Source: Bradyrhizobium sp. LLZ17 (GTDB lineage Bacteria > Pseudomonadota > Alphaproteobacteria > Rhizobiales > Xanthobacteraceae). Taken from it: 64,000 bases of DNA. A program made the translations under genes and the position numbers. The notes beneath the pieces were generated by a model. That model was given only the letters and a program-made list of their open reading frames with translations. It was not told the DNA's origin and searched no databases. The stretch spans positions 7,297,001-7,361,000 of the forward strand of contig NZ_CP165734.1 of the NCBI RefSeq assembly GCF_041200145.1, read 5' to 3'. Positions 8,654 through 18,063 of this stretch are shown here, piece after piece. Numbering within the stretch: position 1 is the first letter of the stretch; every line of letters begins with the position of its first letter.

Positions 8654-9298
8654 ATGAGCACCATCACTCTATCGAATAAGTCGACCTACGAGCGGACGAT
8701 GCAGTTGCTCGGCGGCATGTGGTTCATGCTGCTGGCGCTCGTCTACGCGATCAAAATCGGATTGTTTTCCGATTCTTGGCTGATACTCGTGTCAAGTTTT
8801 TGTCTCGCCAGCTTCTACATTCTTCTCGGGGTGCTGGTCATGACCCGGCCACCGGCAAAGGCGCATGCTGATGGCTTGCTGCCGAGAGTGGCCGCCTTCG
8901 TCGGCACCTATATGCCATGGACGATCGGCTTCTTCGGCGAGACGGATAAGGCGTTACCAAACCTTGCATCCACGGTTTGCGTGTTGGCGGGCATGAGCAT
9001 GATGCTCGTCACGATCAGGCATCTTGGCCGGTCGTTCAGCCTGGTGCCGCAAGCCCGTTTGGTGGTCCAGACGGGTCCGTATCGATGGATCAAGCATCCA
9101 CTTTATTTGGCGGAAGAGATTGTGATATTCGGCGTGGTTCTCAAGGTCCTTTCGCCGCTGACGCTGACGCTGTTTGTGCTGCATATCGGCGTTCAAGTAT
9201 GCCGGATCTATTACGAAGAAGACCTGCTCCGGCGCAATTGTCCAGAGTACACGAGCTACGAAGCCTCGCGCTGGAGATTGATTCCGTACGTGTGGTGA
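8654..9298 (+). CDS. Isoprenylcysteine carboxyl methyltransferase-like membrane protein
   Basis: 214 residues from ATG 8654, seven bases after the tadC stop. Several hydrophobic segments lead to a C-terminal motif of the ICMT/PEMT family: GPYRWIKHPLYLAEEI (about 145-160) and a downstream EEDLLRRNCPEY. Bacterial members are integral-membrane methyltransferases of mostly unknown substrate. It lies inside the tad operon, between tadC and tadE on the same strand, hence a possible link to envelope or pilin modification, but that is only inference from position. Confidence 0.82.
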   Translation: MSTITLSNKSTYERTMQLLGGMWFMLLALVYAIKIGLFSDSWLILVSSFCLASFYILLGVLVMTRPPAKAHADGLLPRVAAFVGTYMPWTIGFFGETDKALPNLASTVCVLAGMSMMLVTIRHLGRSFSLVPQARLVVQTGPYRWIKHPLYLAEEIVIFGVVLKVLSPLTLTLFVLHIGVQVCRIYYEEDLLRRNCPEYTSYEASRWRLIPYVW

Positions 9299-9378
9299 TC
9301 GGCTGGCTCGTGAAATTCGTGGTGGACAGTCTATGATGAGATGTATCGGTCTAACTGGAGCGTAAAGGTGCCAACGTG

Positions 9379-9861
9379 ATGCATTCTTTGCTCTGCCGAA
9401 AGCGGCTCGTGAGAGGCAGACATAACTTGATCGCGGATCAGCGCGGCGCTGTAGCGTTCGAAATGCCGTTCGTCTACCTTTTCCTGATCATGCTGATCCT
9501 GCTGCCGCTGGCCGATCTTGCCGTGGCCGGCTACCGGTACATATCGGCGCTCGCCGCATTGCGTGCGTTCGGGCAGTCCATCCTGTATTCCCCGCCACCT
9601 GACGTTACGAACGCCTCCAGTTGGGCGTCGACCGCGCTCGCCAAGGCCGATAGCCGCTTTCCGATCCCAAGCATTCAGCTGATTTGCGGCGACAGCAATG
9701 CGGTGTGCGCGTCAGGAAACTCCGATCCTTCGCTGGCGAAATATTATGTGTACTCAACAACGATCACGTTGGCGCCGATCGTGTTGACGTCGGTGTTGTG
9801 CACGAGCACCACGGGCAATGCGTGTTCGTTCACACTGACTTATTCAGAGCGATTTCAATAG
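9379..9861 (+). CDS. tadE: TadE-like pilus pseudopilin
   Basis: 160 residues from ATG 9379 (a GTG three bases earlier is equally open). A basic leader ending in DQRGAVAFEMPFVYLFLI matches the TadE-type N-terminus, with glutamate at the pseudopilin position and one membrane segment, followed by a periplasmic domain with several cysteines. TadE/TadF/TadG minor proteins are processed by the prepilin peptidase and needed for pilus assembly. An 80-base gap separates it from the methyltransferase gene and 7 bases from tadG. Confidence 0.82.
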   Translation: MHSLLCRKRLVRGRHNLIADQRGAVAFEMPFVYLFLIMLILLPLADLAVAGYRYISALAALRAFGQSILYSPPPDVTNASSWASTALAKADSRFPIPSIQLICGDSNAVCASGNSDPSLAKYYVYSTTITLAPIVLTSVLCTSTTGNACSFTLTYSERFQ

Positions 9862-9868
9862 GTGTCCC

Positions 9869-11287
9869 ATGCGTAACATGCTTCGTTGCCGTCGAGGATC
9901 CGCAGCGTTTGCAACTGTGGTTGCCTTGGTACCGTTGATCGGCGTGATGGCGCTCGGCGGAGAGGCCGGCTCCTGGTACGTGACCAGGCAACGCGCCCAG
10001 GGGGCGGCTGATGCGGCGGCCTATTCGGGTGCCTTGCGGTTGGCGTGTGACAGCGCGCCACAGCCCGGCACAACCTGCAGCAATACACAGACAGTCGATT
10101 GGCGCGCCAAACAGGTCGCAGCCCAGAACTCGTTCTGCAATTCAGGCGACACCTCCTATCCCGGCGCCACCTGCGCGACGAGCCTTCCCGCAGGCGTGTC
10201 GAAGTCGGTCCAGATCGCCACGCTGACGTCGTGGAACGGGACTGCGGGAAATTTCGTTCAGGCCACCGTCGGTCAGCAGCAGCCGACATACCTGGCCCAG
10301 CTGCTTGGTTTATCGACGATCAACGTGGTCGCGACCGCGGTTGCCGGCGTTGATAGTTTGGCGAAACCTCCATGCGTCTTGGCACTGAAAGACGCTGTCA
10401 CGTTCCAGGGGAGCCCTAAGGTTTCGTCGCCATCCTGCGGCATTTCGTCGAACAGTACGGCCGACAATGCAATTGGCTTCAAGGGCAATTCGGGCATCCA
10501 GGTGAATGCGCCGAGCTACACGGTCGGCGGTTGCTCCCAAACCGGCGGAAGCCAGTGCACGGGCGTGAAAACGTATCAGCAACCTATTCCTAATCCACTG
10601 AGTGGATTCGATACGGCAATCTCATCCCTAAAAACGTCTGATTTCCCTGATGGTGCATGCCCGGTCCCATCCACCAATACACCTCTCCCCGCGTACGGAT
10701 CTCCAAAAAAATGTTACTATGATTTGTCCTCGAAGGTGTCTGGCGCGTTCACGTCTTTTAATAACAATTCGTACACTTTGAGCGGCATTTACTTCTTCGC
10801 TGATGGCGCGCTTACTATTGGGGGTAACGCCACTATCACGACTCCGTCCCCTGCAACAGCCACTCTAATATTGTTGCCCCCCAAGTTTATGAGCCCCTCA
10901 GATAATGGCGCGACGCTCGCTTTATCGGGGAATCCAACGATTCAGATCAGCGCGCCGTCAATCGTACTCGCGACGCAGGTGCCCGCTCCATTAGCGTCAT
11001 CGACCGTGTTAAAGCTTATGACTGATCTTCTCATCTACGATCCCGAACCTTGGTCGAAAAAAGGCATCAATATCACGGGCAACTCGAGTAGCTATTTTGA
11101 CGGCACGGTCTATGTCCCAAATACTCCCGTTACGTACGCTGGCAACAGCTCGTCGAGCGCCCCCGGTTGCTATCAGGTCATAGCCTACGCGGTGAATTTC
11201 ATAGGCGATACGACGCTGGACAACCGCCAGTGCAAGTCAGATTTGGCCATAACGCCTAATGTTCAAACAGTGCGTTTGGTGCAGTGA
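9869..11287 (+). CDS. tadG: TadG-like pilus assembly protein
   Basis: 472 residues. The N-terminus (RRGSAAFATVVALVPLIGVMALGGEAGSW) is the TadG-like signature: one membrane anchor and a VTRQRAQGAADAAAYSGAL segment shared by the family. The rest is a serine/threonine/asparagine-rich periplasmic or surface domain with paired cysteines. From about 10600 on, codon use is less GC-biased than in the neighbouring genes, perhaps because that part evolves fast. The stop overlaps the next start (TGATG). Confidence 0.85.
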   Translation: MRNMLRCRRGSAAFATVVALVPLIGVMALGGEAGSWYVTRQRAQGAADAAAYSGALRLACDSAPQPGTTCSNTQTVDWRAKQVAAQNSFCNSGDTSYPGATCATSLPAGVSKSVQIATLTSWNGTAGNFVQATVGQQQPTYLAQLLGLSTINVVATAVAGVDSLAKPPCVLALKDAVTFQGSPKVSSPSCGISSNSTADNAIGFKGNSGIQVNAPSYTVGGCSQTGGSQCTGVKTYQQPIPNPLSGFDTAISSLKTSDFPDGACPVPSTNTPLPAYGSPKKCYYDLSSKVSGAFTSFNNNSYTLSGIYFFADGALTIGGNATITTPSPATATLILLPPKFMSPSDNGATLALSGNPTIQISAPSIVLATQVPAPLASSTVLKLMTDLLIYDPEPWSKKGINITGNSSSYFDGTVYVPNTPVTYAGNSSSSAPGCYQVIAYAVNFIGDTTLDNRQCKSDLAITPNVQTVRLVQ

Positions 11288-11693
11288 TGAGAAAACTCGA
11301 CCAACGCGGGGTGGCAGCTTTCGAGTTTTGCATCGTCGGGGGGCCCTGTTCACTCTGATCTTCGCCATCTTTGATTTCGGGCGATATGCGATCACGGTAC
11401 AATCGTTGCGCATGCTTGCGAGTGCCGGCGCGCGGGCGAACATCGTCAATTGCTACACGCCTGCTGTAATAGCCGGCACGTCACCGTCCGCTTGCACCAC
11501 TGACTATCTATCGGCCCCAGAGAAGGAGGCCATTGCTCCCTTCCTGTATGCTGGCGGTTTCACGCCTACAGTGAGTACGAGCGCTGGGCCCTCTGCACTT
11601 ACCGTGACGGCATCTTCCAACTTCACCATGCTGGCGCCGGTGTGGGGCACGTCCTTCAACGCTCCGAGCGTGTCCACCCAGATTCCGTTCTGA
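11287..11693 (+). pseudogene. TadE-like gene with a frameshift
   Basis: The ATG at 11287 overlaps the tadG stop and encodes a TadE-type start (MRKLDQRGVAAFEFCIVGG), but the frame ends after 23 codons. The expected continuation (LFTLIFAIFDFGRYAITVQS) is intact one frame over and runs to 11693. The break is in a G6-C3 run at 11338-11346, where one extra base would restore one frame of about 135 residues. It may be a real inactivating deletion, a sequencing error, or less likely a programmed shift. Same presumed role as the TadE-like protein at 9379. Confidence 0.8.
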
Positions 11694-12120
11694 GGACACG
11701 ATTCTTTGCGGAAGATCGGGAGCAGCGGGGCGCCGAGGCGAGCGCCAGAACGGCCTTGGTCTGTCGGCAGGCCGGCGATTAGCTCAGGCGGGCTATGGAA
11801 GTGGTGCCCGCCGGCAACATCTGCGAGTTTTCTCCGGGGTAGCCATACGTCAGCGAAGCTCTTTCCTTGCAATCAAGGCGCGTGGGGGAGGATGATCCCG
11901 GAATCGCCATTTTAGCGGCCCTGCACCGGGACATGTCCGGATCGGGCCGACGGGGGTGTACCCTGGCTGGGGGTGCCAGGGAATGGGAATTCGCGAGTAA
12001 CTATTTGTACTCGGGCACACTGTAAGCTCTGCGGCGTGGTGCGCGAAGGAGAGTGATCAGGAAGTCGGAGGCCGTAAATCTACGGAATTGGCCGTCGGGA
12101 ATGCGGCGAAGGGGATTCGG
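11694..12120. other. Gap before the secretin gene
   Basis: No gene that I can support. It contains a hairpin with 7-bp arms CCCTGGC (11961-11967) and GCCAGGG (11975-11981), possibly the end of the upstream operon, and probably the promoter for the secretin group. A GAAGGGG ribosome-binding-like stretch lies just before the ATG at 12121. Confidence 0.45.
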
Positions 12121-13776
12121 ATGGTTGGTAGTCGCGTATTGGGTGGCGCGGGACACGCGATTGTGGCCTTGAGCATGATAGCTCTTGGCGCTTCGGTGGC
12201 CTTGCTTGATTCTACCGACCGCGCAGGGGCGGCAGAGCGGCGGCTCTCCTCCGGCAGCGTTTTCGTCAGCGAGGCGACGGAGGTCCAGCGGGTCAAGGTG
12301 AGCCTCAACAAGTCACGGACCTTCAGGGTCGAATCGGCCTTTGCGACGATCGTGGCCGGTTCGCCCGACATCGTCGACGTGAAATCCCTGAGCGATCACC
12401 TGATCTACGTCCAAGGAAAGAAGACCGGCACCACCAACGTCATCCTGTTCGACAGCTCGATGAAGCAGATCGGCATTCTGGATGTCGAGGTGACCCTCGA
12501 TATCGGCAATCTGCAGCAGAACATCGCCTCGGGCACGGGCACGCGTGGCATTCGCGTCTCTGCGTCTGAAGGCCAGGTGGTGCTGAGCGGAATGGCTGCC
12601 GATGCGGTGGCCGCGGAGAAGGCGCTCGCCATTGCCAAAGGCAGCGTTCCCGAGGGGGGCATCGTCGTCAACGCGATGAGCGTTGCGGCGCCGCAGCAAG
12701 TGATGCTCGAGGTGCGCTTTCTCGAAGTCAGCCGGCAAGCGGGACGTGACCTCGGCGTGAACCTTTATGCGGCGAACGCCAACGGGACCAATGTCGCAAA
12801 TACGGGGCTGGGCGGCACCACAAACGTGGGCCGGACTCCCATAGGCGGGATCAATACCAACAACAGCGCCTTGGGTGCCGGGGGAGGAGCGGTTGGCTCT
12901 CCTCCCACAGGCAGCCTTCCCGTGCTTGGAACGCTGGGGACGCTCATTGGGTCGGCGGGCGGTGTGGCTCCGGCCCCGTTTGGAAGCCTGCTGACCAGCC
13001 TCATCAGGACCAGCAACGGTGGCTCGGTGGATCTTCTCATTAATGCACTTGAGACGAAGGGCTTGGCACGTCGGCTGGCGGAGCCCAACCTGACCACGCT
13101 GTCCGGCGACGCCGCGCGCTTCCTGGCCGGCGGAGAATTTCCGGTGCCGATCCCGACGCAGTCGGCAGCCGGCTTTCCGACCGTGTCGATCGACTACAAG
13201 AAGTTCGGTGTCGAACTGGCCTTCGTGCCGACCGTGCTTTCGCGTGGCGTTATCAACCTTCGCGTCGAGCCCTCGGTCAGCGAGCTCGACTTCTCCAATG
13301 CAGTCACGATCCAGGGCACCACCGTTCCCTCGCTGACCCGCCGCGACGCGCGCACCACGGTCGAATTGCGCGACGGCCAGAGCTTCGCCATCGCCGGCCT
13401 GCTGCAGACCCGCAACCGGCAGGACGTGTCGCAATTGCCGTGGATCGGCTCGGTGCCTGTGCTTGGCGCTCTATTCGGCAGCAAGTCTTACCAGCAGGAG
13501 GAGACCGATCTGGTCATCATCGTCACGCCGCGCCTGGTCGCGCCGGCCGCGCCCGGCCAGCAATTGGCTTCGCCGCTCGACTCCCGCTTGCCGGCTAACG
13601 ACGTCGATTTCTTCCTCAATGGCCAGATGGACGTTCGCAAGCGTTACGACGACTACGTCAATTCCGGCGGCGAGGTAAAGGGACCCTACGGTCACATCAT
13701 CGCGCCGAACGCGATTGTGCCCGCTCCACCACCGGTCGTTGGTGCGAACCAACCGGTCGTGAAGACCCTGAACTAG
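12121..13776 (+). CDS. cpaC: Outer-membrane secretin CpaC (RcpA)
   Basis: 551 residues from ATG 12121, chosen over an upstream TTG (12088) because it follows a purine-rich site and starts a signal peptide (to about residue 38, ending RAGAAE). Then come the pilus-secretin N-domain (VSLNKSRTFRVE..., about 55-125), a BON-like domain (about 135-190), and the secretin core with VPVLGALFGSKSYQQEETDLVIIVTPRLV-type C-terminus (about 445-475). It forms the outer-membrane pore of the tad pilus. A glycine/asparagine-rich loop (about 220-290) looks like an insertion between domains. Confidence 0.95.
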   Translation: MVGSRVLGGAGHAIVALSMIALGASVALLDSTDRAGAAERRLSSGSVFVSEATEVQRVKVSLNKSRTFRVESAFATIVAGSPDIVDVKSLSDHLIYVQGKKTGTTNVILFDSSMKQIGILDVEVTLDIGNLQQNIASGTGTRGIRVSASEGQVVLSGMAADAVAAEKALAIAKGSVPEGGIVVNAMSVAAPQQVMLEVRFLEVSRQAGRDLGVNLYAANANGTNVANTGLGGTTNVGRTPIGGINTNNSALGAGGGAVGSPPTGSLPVLGTLGTLIGSAGGVAPAPFGSLLTSLIRTSNGGSVDLLINALETKGLARRLAEPNLTTLSGDAARFLAGGEFPVPIPTQSAAGFPTVSIDYKKFGVELAFVPTVLSRGVINLRVEPSVSELDFSNAVTIQGTTVPSLTRRDARTTVELRDGQSFAIAGLLQTRNRQDVSQLPWIGSVPVLGALFGSKSYQQEETDLVIIVTPRLVAPAAPGQQLASPLDSRLPANDVDFFLNGQMDVRKRYDDYVNSGGEVKGPYGHIIAPNAIVPAPPPVVGANQPVVKTLN

Positions 13777-13788
13777 AGGAGGCGAGGA

Positions 13789-14190
13789 ATGACCATCAGA
13801 TATCTGGCTCTGCTCGCACCGCTCCTGCTCGGAGGCTGCTACGGAGTTGCGGGGCACGACGAAATGGATCGCTACGTCCAGCGCTCCGACACCATCACGA
13901 TGAGCGCCGGCAACGCCAAAGAAGTCAACGCCGTTACGCACACGATCCATCCGTGGCCGGCATATGTAGGCGATCGCCGGATCGCGTACGACGCGCGGCG
14001 TACGGGCGGTGCGGTGACGCGCTATGGCTATCAGCAACGCCCGCTGGATCAGCTTCCCGACATGGGCGATCCGACCAAGGCGATGGGCCAGGCGCCGCCC
14101 GTCACCACAATTCAGAATGTCAACACAACCGGATTGGGAGCGGGGACCGGAGGATCGGTGGCCGTCGGGGTAGGCGGAGGGGGCAGGTAA
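13789..14190 (+). CDS. Small pilus-locus lipoprotein (CpaD position)
   Basis: 133 residues with a lipobox LLGGC at about residue 18, so a predicted lipoprotein. It starts 12 bases after the secretin stop with an AGGAGGCGAGG ribosome site. In many tad loci this position holds CpaD/RcpB, a partner of the secretin, but this protein is much shorter than typical CpaD (over 200 residues) and I see no full CpaD domain; the glycine-rich end looks disordered. Function inferred from position only. Confidence 0.7.
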   Translation: MTIRYLALLAPLLLGGCYGVAGHDEMDRYVQRSDTITMSAGNAKEVNAVTHTIHPWPAYVGDRRIAYDARRTGGAVTRYGYQQRPLDQLPDMGDPTKAMGQAPPVTTIQNVNTTGLGAGTGGSVAVGVGGGGR

Positions 14191-14322
14191 CCAGCTGAAG
14201 GTTCAACCTCTCAGGTGCATCCGTCTGCTGGGATAGAGAGTTTGGAAGTGACGCTGTGACGTTGGGTTCTGGCGCTGACAGCGTTCGTCGCGCCGTCTGT
14301 TTCTCCTAGGTAGTTTTCACAA

Positions 14323-14913
14323 ATGGTTTGTCGAATGACGCAGGGAAGTTGTCGGAGCTGGAGCGTGGGACGGGGATTACGGCGTCTCATTCCGGCGCTC
14401 GCCTGCTGCTGGTTAGCAACGGGCCTCGCGGCCTGCGACTACACGATGCGGGAGGCGGCGATCGTTGCGCCGGTGGATCCGCCGGGCGGCGATCCCGTGC
14501 AGGAGCCGACCGACGTCAAATATTATCCCTCCGATGAGCCGGTGCGGATGGGGTTAGAGCAATACAACCGCGGCAATTACGGAATCTCGCAGCGCTATTT
14601 CAAGGACGCCGTCGAGAAAGCGCCAAAGGATGTGACGGCCTGGGTCGGGCTCGCGGCTAGCTATGACAAGTTGCGTCGCTTCGATCTTGCCGATCAGGCC
14701 TATGCCCAGGCGATCAGGCTTGGCGGCGAGACCGTCCAGATCCTGAACGATCAGGGCTATTCGCTCATGCTGCGCGGTAATCTGGGTGGTGCGCGGCGAA
14801 AGTTCGAGAAGGCGTATTCGCTCGATCCGGGCAACCCGGTGATCGCCAACAACCTCGAGCTTCTCAATGGCAGCCGCAGGTTCATCGAGAGGCCGCCGAA
14901 CAATCAGCCGTAG
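14323..14913 (+). CDS. tadD: TadD-like lipoprotein with TPR repeats
   Basis: 196 residues from ATG 14323 (ATG 14335 is an alternative). The N-terminus ends in a lipobox-like LAACD near residue 38; the rest holds about three tetratricopeptide repeats (EQYNRGNYGISQRYFKDAV, AWVGLAASYDKLRRFDLAD, ILNDQGYSLMLRGNLGGA). TadD lipoproteins help localise or assemble the secretin. It closes the + strand tad locus; the next gene converges from the other strand. Confidence 0.87.
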   Translation: MVCRMTQGSCRSWSVGRGLRRLIPALACCWLATGLAACDYTMREAAIVAPVDPPGGDPVQEPTDVKYYPSDEPVRMGLEQYNRGNYGISQRYFKDAVEKAPKDVTAWVGLAASYDKLRRFDLADQAYAQAIRLGGETVQILNDQGYSLMLRGNLGGARRKFEKAYSLDPGNPVIANNLELLNGSRRFIERPPNNQP

Positions 14914-14975
14914 GCTTGACCACCGCCGCGGAACAGCAGCTTGATCGAGCTTCTGGAACGTAGCGGGTTGCTTGA

Positions 14976-17225
14976 TCAGCGCCTGAGCTTGGCGTCGAGA
15001 ACGGCACCGAGAATGTTTGCATAATCATCGGTCCATGCAACCCGCGAGCCAGGTTCGAGGCGCGCCCATCCCTGCGCCGGCAACTCGCCAAGATCCTCTA
15101 CATCGCGGGCAAACACGACCACCTCGGATGCAGCCCGGGCGTCCTCCTGCGCCGTCACTGGAGGAATCTGAAGTTTGCCAAAGGCGACGAGGCCTTCTGT
15201 AAAGCCGACCGCGGCCGCCGGCCCCCGCAGCGCCATATGCCGGTTCGAAATGTGCAGAACGATGAGACCGTGAGCGGTGAGGTGCGCCAGATATCCGGCA
15301 AACGCTTCGCGGGTCAGCAGGTGCACGGGAATCGCATCGGAGGAGAAGGCGTCGAGCACGATCAGATCGTAGCGCTCCGGTGAGGCCGTTAGGGTGAGCC
15401 GCGCATCTCCGAGCACAATGCGGATATCTGGTGCACATTCCGACAGGAAATGGAACAGGAGCGGGTCACGAGCGATGCGGACCACTTGAGGATCGAGCTC
15501 GAAGAATGTCCAGTCCTCGCCGTCCTGGCGATGGCAGGCGAGGCTTCCGGTGCCGAGCCCAACTGCCGCTACGTGAGCCAGCGATCCGTGCGCACGGCGG
15601 GCAGCTACGATCGCGTCACTGATCGGCCCGCCGACATAATAGTACGTGGTCGGTTCGGGGCGGCCTTTGACCGGCGTCCCATCCGCATTGCGCACGCGCT
15701 CGGCGCCGTGCGCGGTCGTTCCATGCATCAGGAGGCGAAATTGTCCGGAGCGGTCCTCGACCACGCGATGCACCCCGAAGAAGCTGCGGACCTGCTCTAT
15801 GGGCGCGAACAGGGGGTCGAGCTTGGCGATCACGAATGCTAGCGCCGCAAGGCTGAAGAATATGGCCGGTTGCCGACGCACCAGCACCATGATCCCGGCC
15901 AGCACAATGAGCGCGATATCGATGGGCAGCGCGGTGTTGGCTGGAATGCGAACGTGCAGCCAGACAATGCCGAACGTCAACGCAGCCAATGCCAGACCGG
16001 GGCCACTCTGCCGCAAAAGCCTGCGCAGCCCGCCGTCAAACGCGCCGGGCATTGCCAGCAGTGCGGCCAGCACCAGTATGGGATACTCGGCGACACCGTT
16101 GAATATGTGCGGTGCGATCAACCCGGCGAAGATGCCGCCAATCATGCCGCCGAATGAGGTCCACAGGTAGAATTCCGTCAGGCGTGCTGGGTCCGGCCGG
16201 CGGCGATAGAGTTCGCCATGGCAAGCCAGCGCTATCACCAGGAAGCTCGCGAGATGCATCACGAGCAGGACACCAAAATACGGCCGCACCACCGTAGACG
16301 CGGATGCGACGAGGACCACGGCAGCAAACGGCATCAGTTTCAGCACACGACTGTGCGCCACCCAGGCACGCTCGCGAAAGATCGCCACGAATGTCAAAAG
16401 GTAGGCCGACAGTGGCAAGACCCATAGGAATGGCGCTGCCGCCAGGTCGACAGAGATTGCAGCCGTGACGGCGATCATAAGACCCGCCGGGATCGCGGCC
16501 AGCACGGTCCACATCGCTCGTTCGGCAGTCGTGGGGACGGTGGCGGTTCCGGGGCTTGCCTGGTTGATCGAATGCTTGGCCGCACCGGCGACGATGACCG
16601 CCGCGGCCACGATCAGCAAGGTCAACAGAAAGTAGCCGAGCGACCATAGCTGGATCTGTGTTCGCAACGTCAGCAGCGGCTCGACGACAAAGGGATAGGT
16701 CATGAGTGCTGCGAACGAGCCCAGATTGGACGCCGCGTACAGAAGGTAGGGATTGGCAGCCTGCGGATGACCACTCGCCGCGAACCAGTTTTGCAGCAGC
16801 GGAGCGGTCGCGGCGAGCGCGACGAACGGCAACCCGATCGAGACGGCAAACAATGCCAGCAGCCAGAGTTCGAGCCCTTGCTGTGGCGCCGTTTCGAACC
16901 CTTGAGCGATGCCGACTGGCAATGTCGCGGCGGCAATTGCCAGCAGCCCGAGATGAACCAGAGCCGATGGTCCCGGCGACAGCGTGCGGCTGAGCACGTG
17001 GGCGTAGGCGTAGCCCAGCAGCAGCGCCGCCTGGAAGAAGACCATTGCAACCGACCAAATGGCTGCCGCACCGCCAAGCCGGGGCAGCACCATCTTTGCA
17101 AACATCGGTTCGATCGCAAACAGCAACAGCGCGGAGAGAAAAAGCGCCACAGGATATATCACAGGCGCAAGACGCAGTGCAGGTGCGGATATCGTTCGAA
17201 AATTTACCTGGCCATCAAAATGCAT
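14976..17225 (-). CDS. Multi-spanning membrane protein fused to a spermidine-synthase-like domain
   Basis: 749 residues. The first about 480 residues are strongly hydrophobic with a dozen or so membrane segments, then a soluble C-terminal part with a Rossmann methyltransferase-like fold related to spermidine synthases: AAVGLGTGSLACH (about 555), the ELDP acidic loop, and DLIVLDAFSSDAIPVHLL (about 635). Such 'fused MFS/spermidine synthase' proteins are widespread; polyamine aminopropyl transfer is not proven and the substrate is unknown. It converges on the tad locus and is not part of it. Confidence 0.85.
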   Translation of the reverse strand: MHFDGQVNFRTISAPALRLAPVIYPVALFLSALLLFAIEPMFAKMVLPRLGGAAAIWSVAMVFFQAALLLGYAYAHVLSRTLSPGPSALVHLGLLAIAAATLPVGIAQGFETAPQQGLELWLLALFAVSIGLPFVALAATAPLLQNWFAASGHPQAANPYLLYAASNLGSFAALMTYPFVVEPLLTLRTQIQLWSLGYFLLTLLIVAAAVIVAGAAKHSINQASPGTATVPTTAERAMWTVLAAIPAGLMIAVTAAISVDLAAAPFLWVLPLSAYLLTFVAIFRERAWVAHSRVLKLMPFAAVVLVASASTVVRPYFGVLLVMHLASFLVIALACHGELYRRRPDPARLTEFYLWTSFGGMIGGIFAGLIAPHIFNGVAEYPILVLAALLAMPGAFDGGLRRLLRQSGPGLALAALTFGIVWLHVRIPANTALPIDIALIVLAGIMVLVRRQPAIFFSLAALAFVIAKLDPLFAPIEQVRSFFGVHRVVEDRSGQFRLLMHGTTAHGAERVRNADGTPVKGRPEPTTYYYVGGPISDAIVAARRAHGSLAHVAAVGLGTGSLACHRQDGEDWTFFELDPQVVRIARDPLLFHFLSECAPDIRIVLGDARLTLTASPERYDLIVLDAFSSDAIPVHLLTREAFAGYLAHLTAHGLIVLHISNRHMALRGPAAAVGFTEGLVAFGKLQIPPVTAQEDARAASEVVVFARDVEDLGELPAQGWARLEPGSRVAWTDDYANILGAVLDAKLRR

Positions 17226-17821
17226 GATGTTTCTGGGACGTTATGCGGCGCGCGGTCCGAAAGTAACGTGTAAAATTTGCTGGCTGAAAACTGAAAGACG
17301 ACGAAATCGCCGGGAGGTTAACTCGTCCCGGAGGAAAACACGTTCAGTATAGCATGATCGCGTGCGTTCAGGAAAGTTAACCTGAGGGTTGCCAAAAGTA
17401 GGTTAAAATCCTGCGGCGTATATCTAGTTTCGGAATCAGCACTGCGTTGAGCCGTAGGCTGTTTCGTTCTCCAATGATGATCGCACTGTTGCGGGTTTAG
17501 AATTTCGCGCCGATCGGTCGCGGTACCTCGTTCGTCGCGAGCACGGCACCGAAATCATTCTACCGCGACGCTGCGCGGAGGCTCGCCAACGTCCGCCTAA
17601 ACGAGCGGCCCTGAAGTACTCTCTGATCAACCGAATCTCCTGCCCGAGAGACTGTTGGCTACGGCACCAGTCCTGTTCGCCTCAGGCCTGTCATGTTGGG
17701 GCGGCGTCTCGCTTCATTTCAGTCAAATCTGGCGAGACGTCACCTCATTGAAACCAGCTGGCGCGCCGCAATCGACCGAAATCACCTGCCTACTTCAAAC
17801 CGACTGGCCGGTTCAGTTTGC
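17226..17821. other. Non-coding stretch
   Basis: About 600 bases without a supportable gene. An 8-bp inverted pair AGGTTAAC (17315-17322) / GTTAACCT (17376-17383) lies upstream of the minus-strand gene and could be regulatory. The rest shows nothing recognisable. Confidence 0.4.
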
Positions 17822-18003
17822 GCCTGCGATGTTGATGAGCTTGTTCAGGTGTAGAGCAAAAGCTACTACGAAGCAGATATAGTGAAGGTTGTTGCTGCGC
17901 CAAAGCGACCACGTCACGATAAACGTCAAACTATGTTGTAGGGACAAGCCACCAAACACCTAACGACGGCTACATCAAGGGCTTTAACTCACCCAATCTC
18001 CGT
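17822..18003 (-). pseudogene. Decayed copy of the DUF5658-like gene
   Basis: Reading the minus strand gives recognisable pieces of the gene at 19606: GELKPLM followed by an in-frame stop, GVWWLVP, then, one frame over, LTFIVTWSLWRSNN and LNKLINIAG. These align in order with GELNPFM, GVWWLIP, LTFLVTWLLWRSKN and LNNLILIVAG of the intact copy. A stop codon and at least one frame change make it a dead third family member, closer to the 19606 copy than to the one at 23458. Confidence 0.8.
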
Positions 18004-18063
18004 GCAGGGATTTATGGCACGAGGTCCGCGTAGCCAGGACACGTTGAAGTGCCCAAGAGGCCT

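Noticed and set aside
11287..11693. Programmed ribosomal frameshift in the TadE-like gene
   Set aside because: The G6-C3 run could slip, but other genes in the window break at similar runs and the early product would be a useless 23 residues; error or mutation is simpler.
12313..13434. Long minus-strand open frame (373 codons) opposite the secretin gene
   Set aside because: It is the complement of a clear secretin with full domains; the composition is arginine/histidine-rich as expected of a shadow in GC-rich DNA.
16036..17058. 340-codon minus-strand frame in another phase of the membrane/spermidine-synthase-like gene
   Set aside because: It overlaps the real gene in the same strand and has no hydrophobic pattern or domain.
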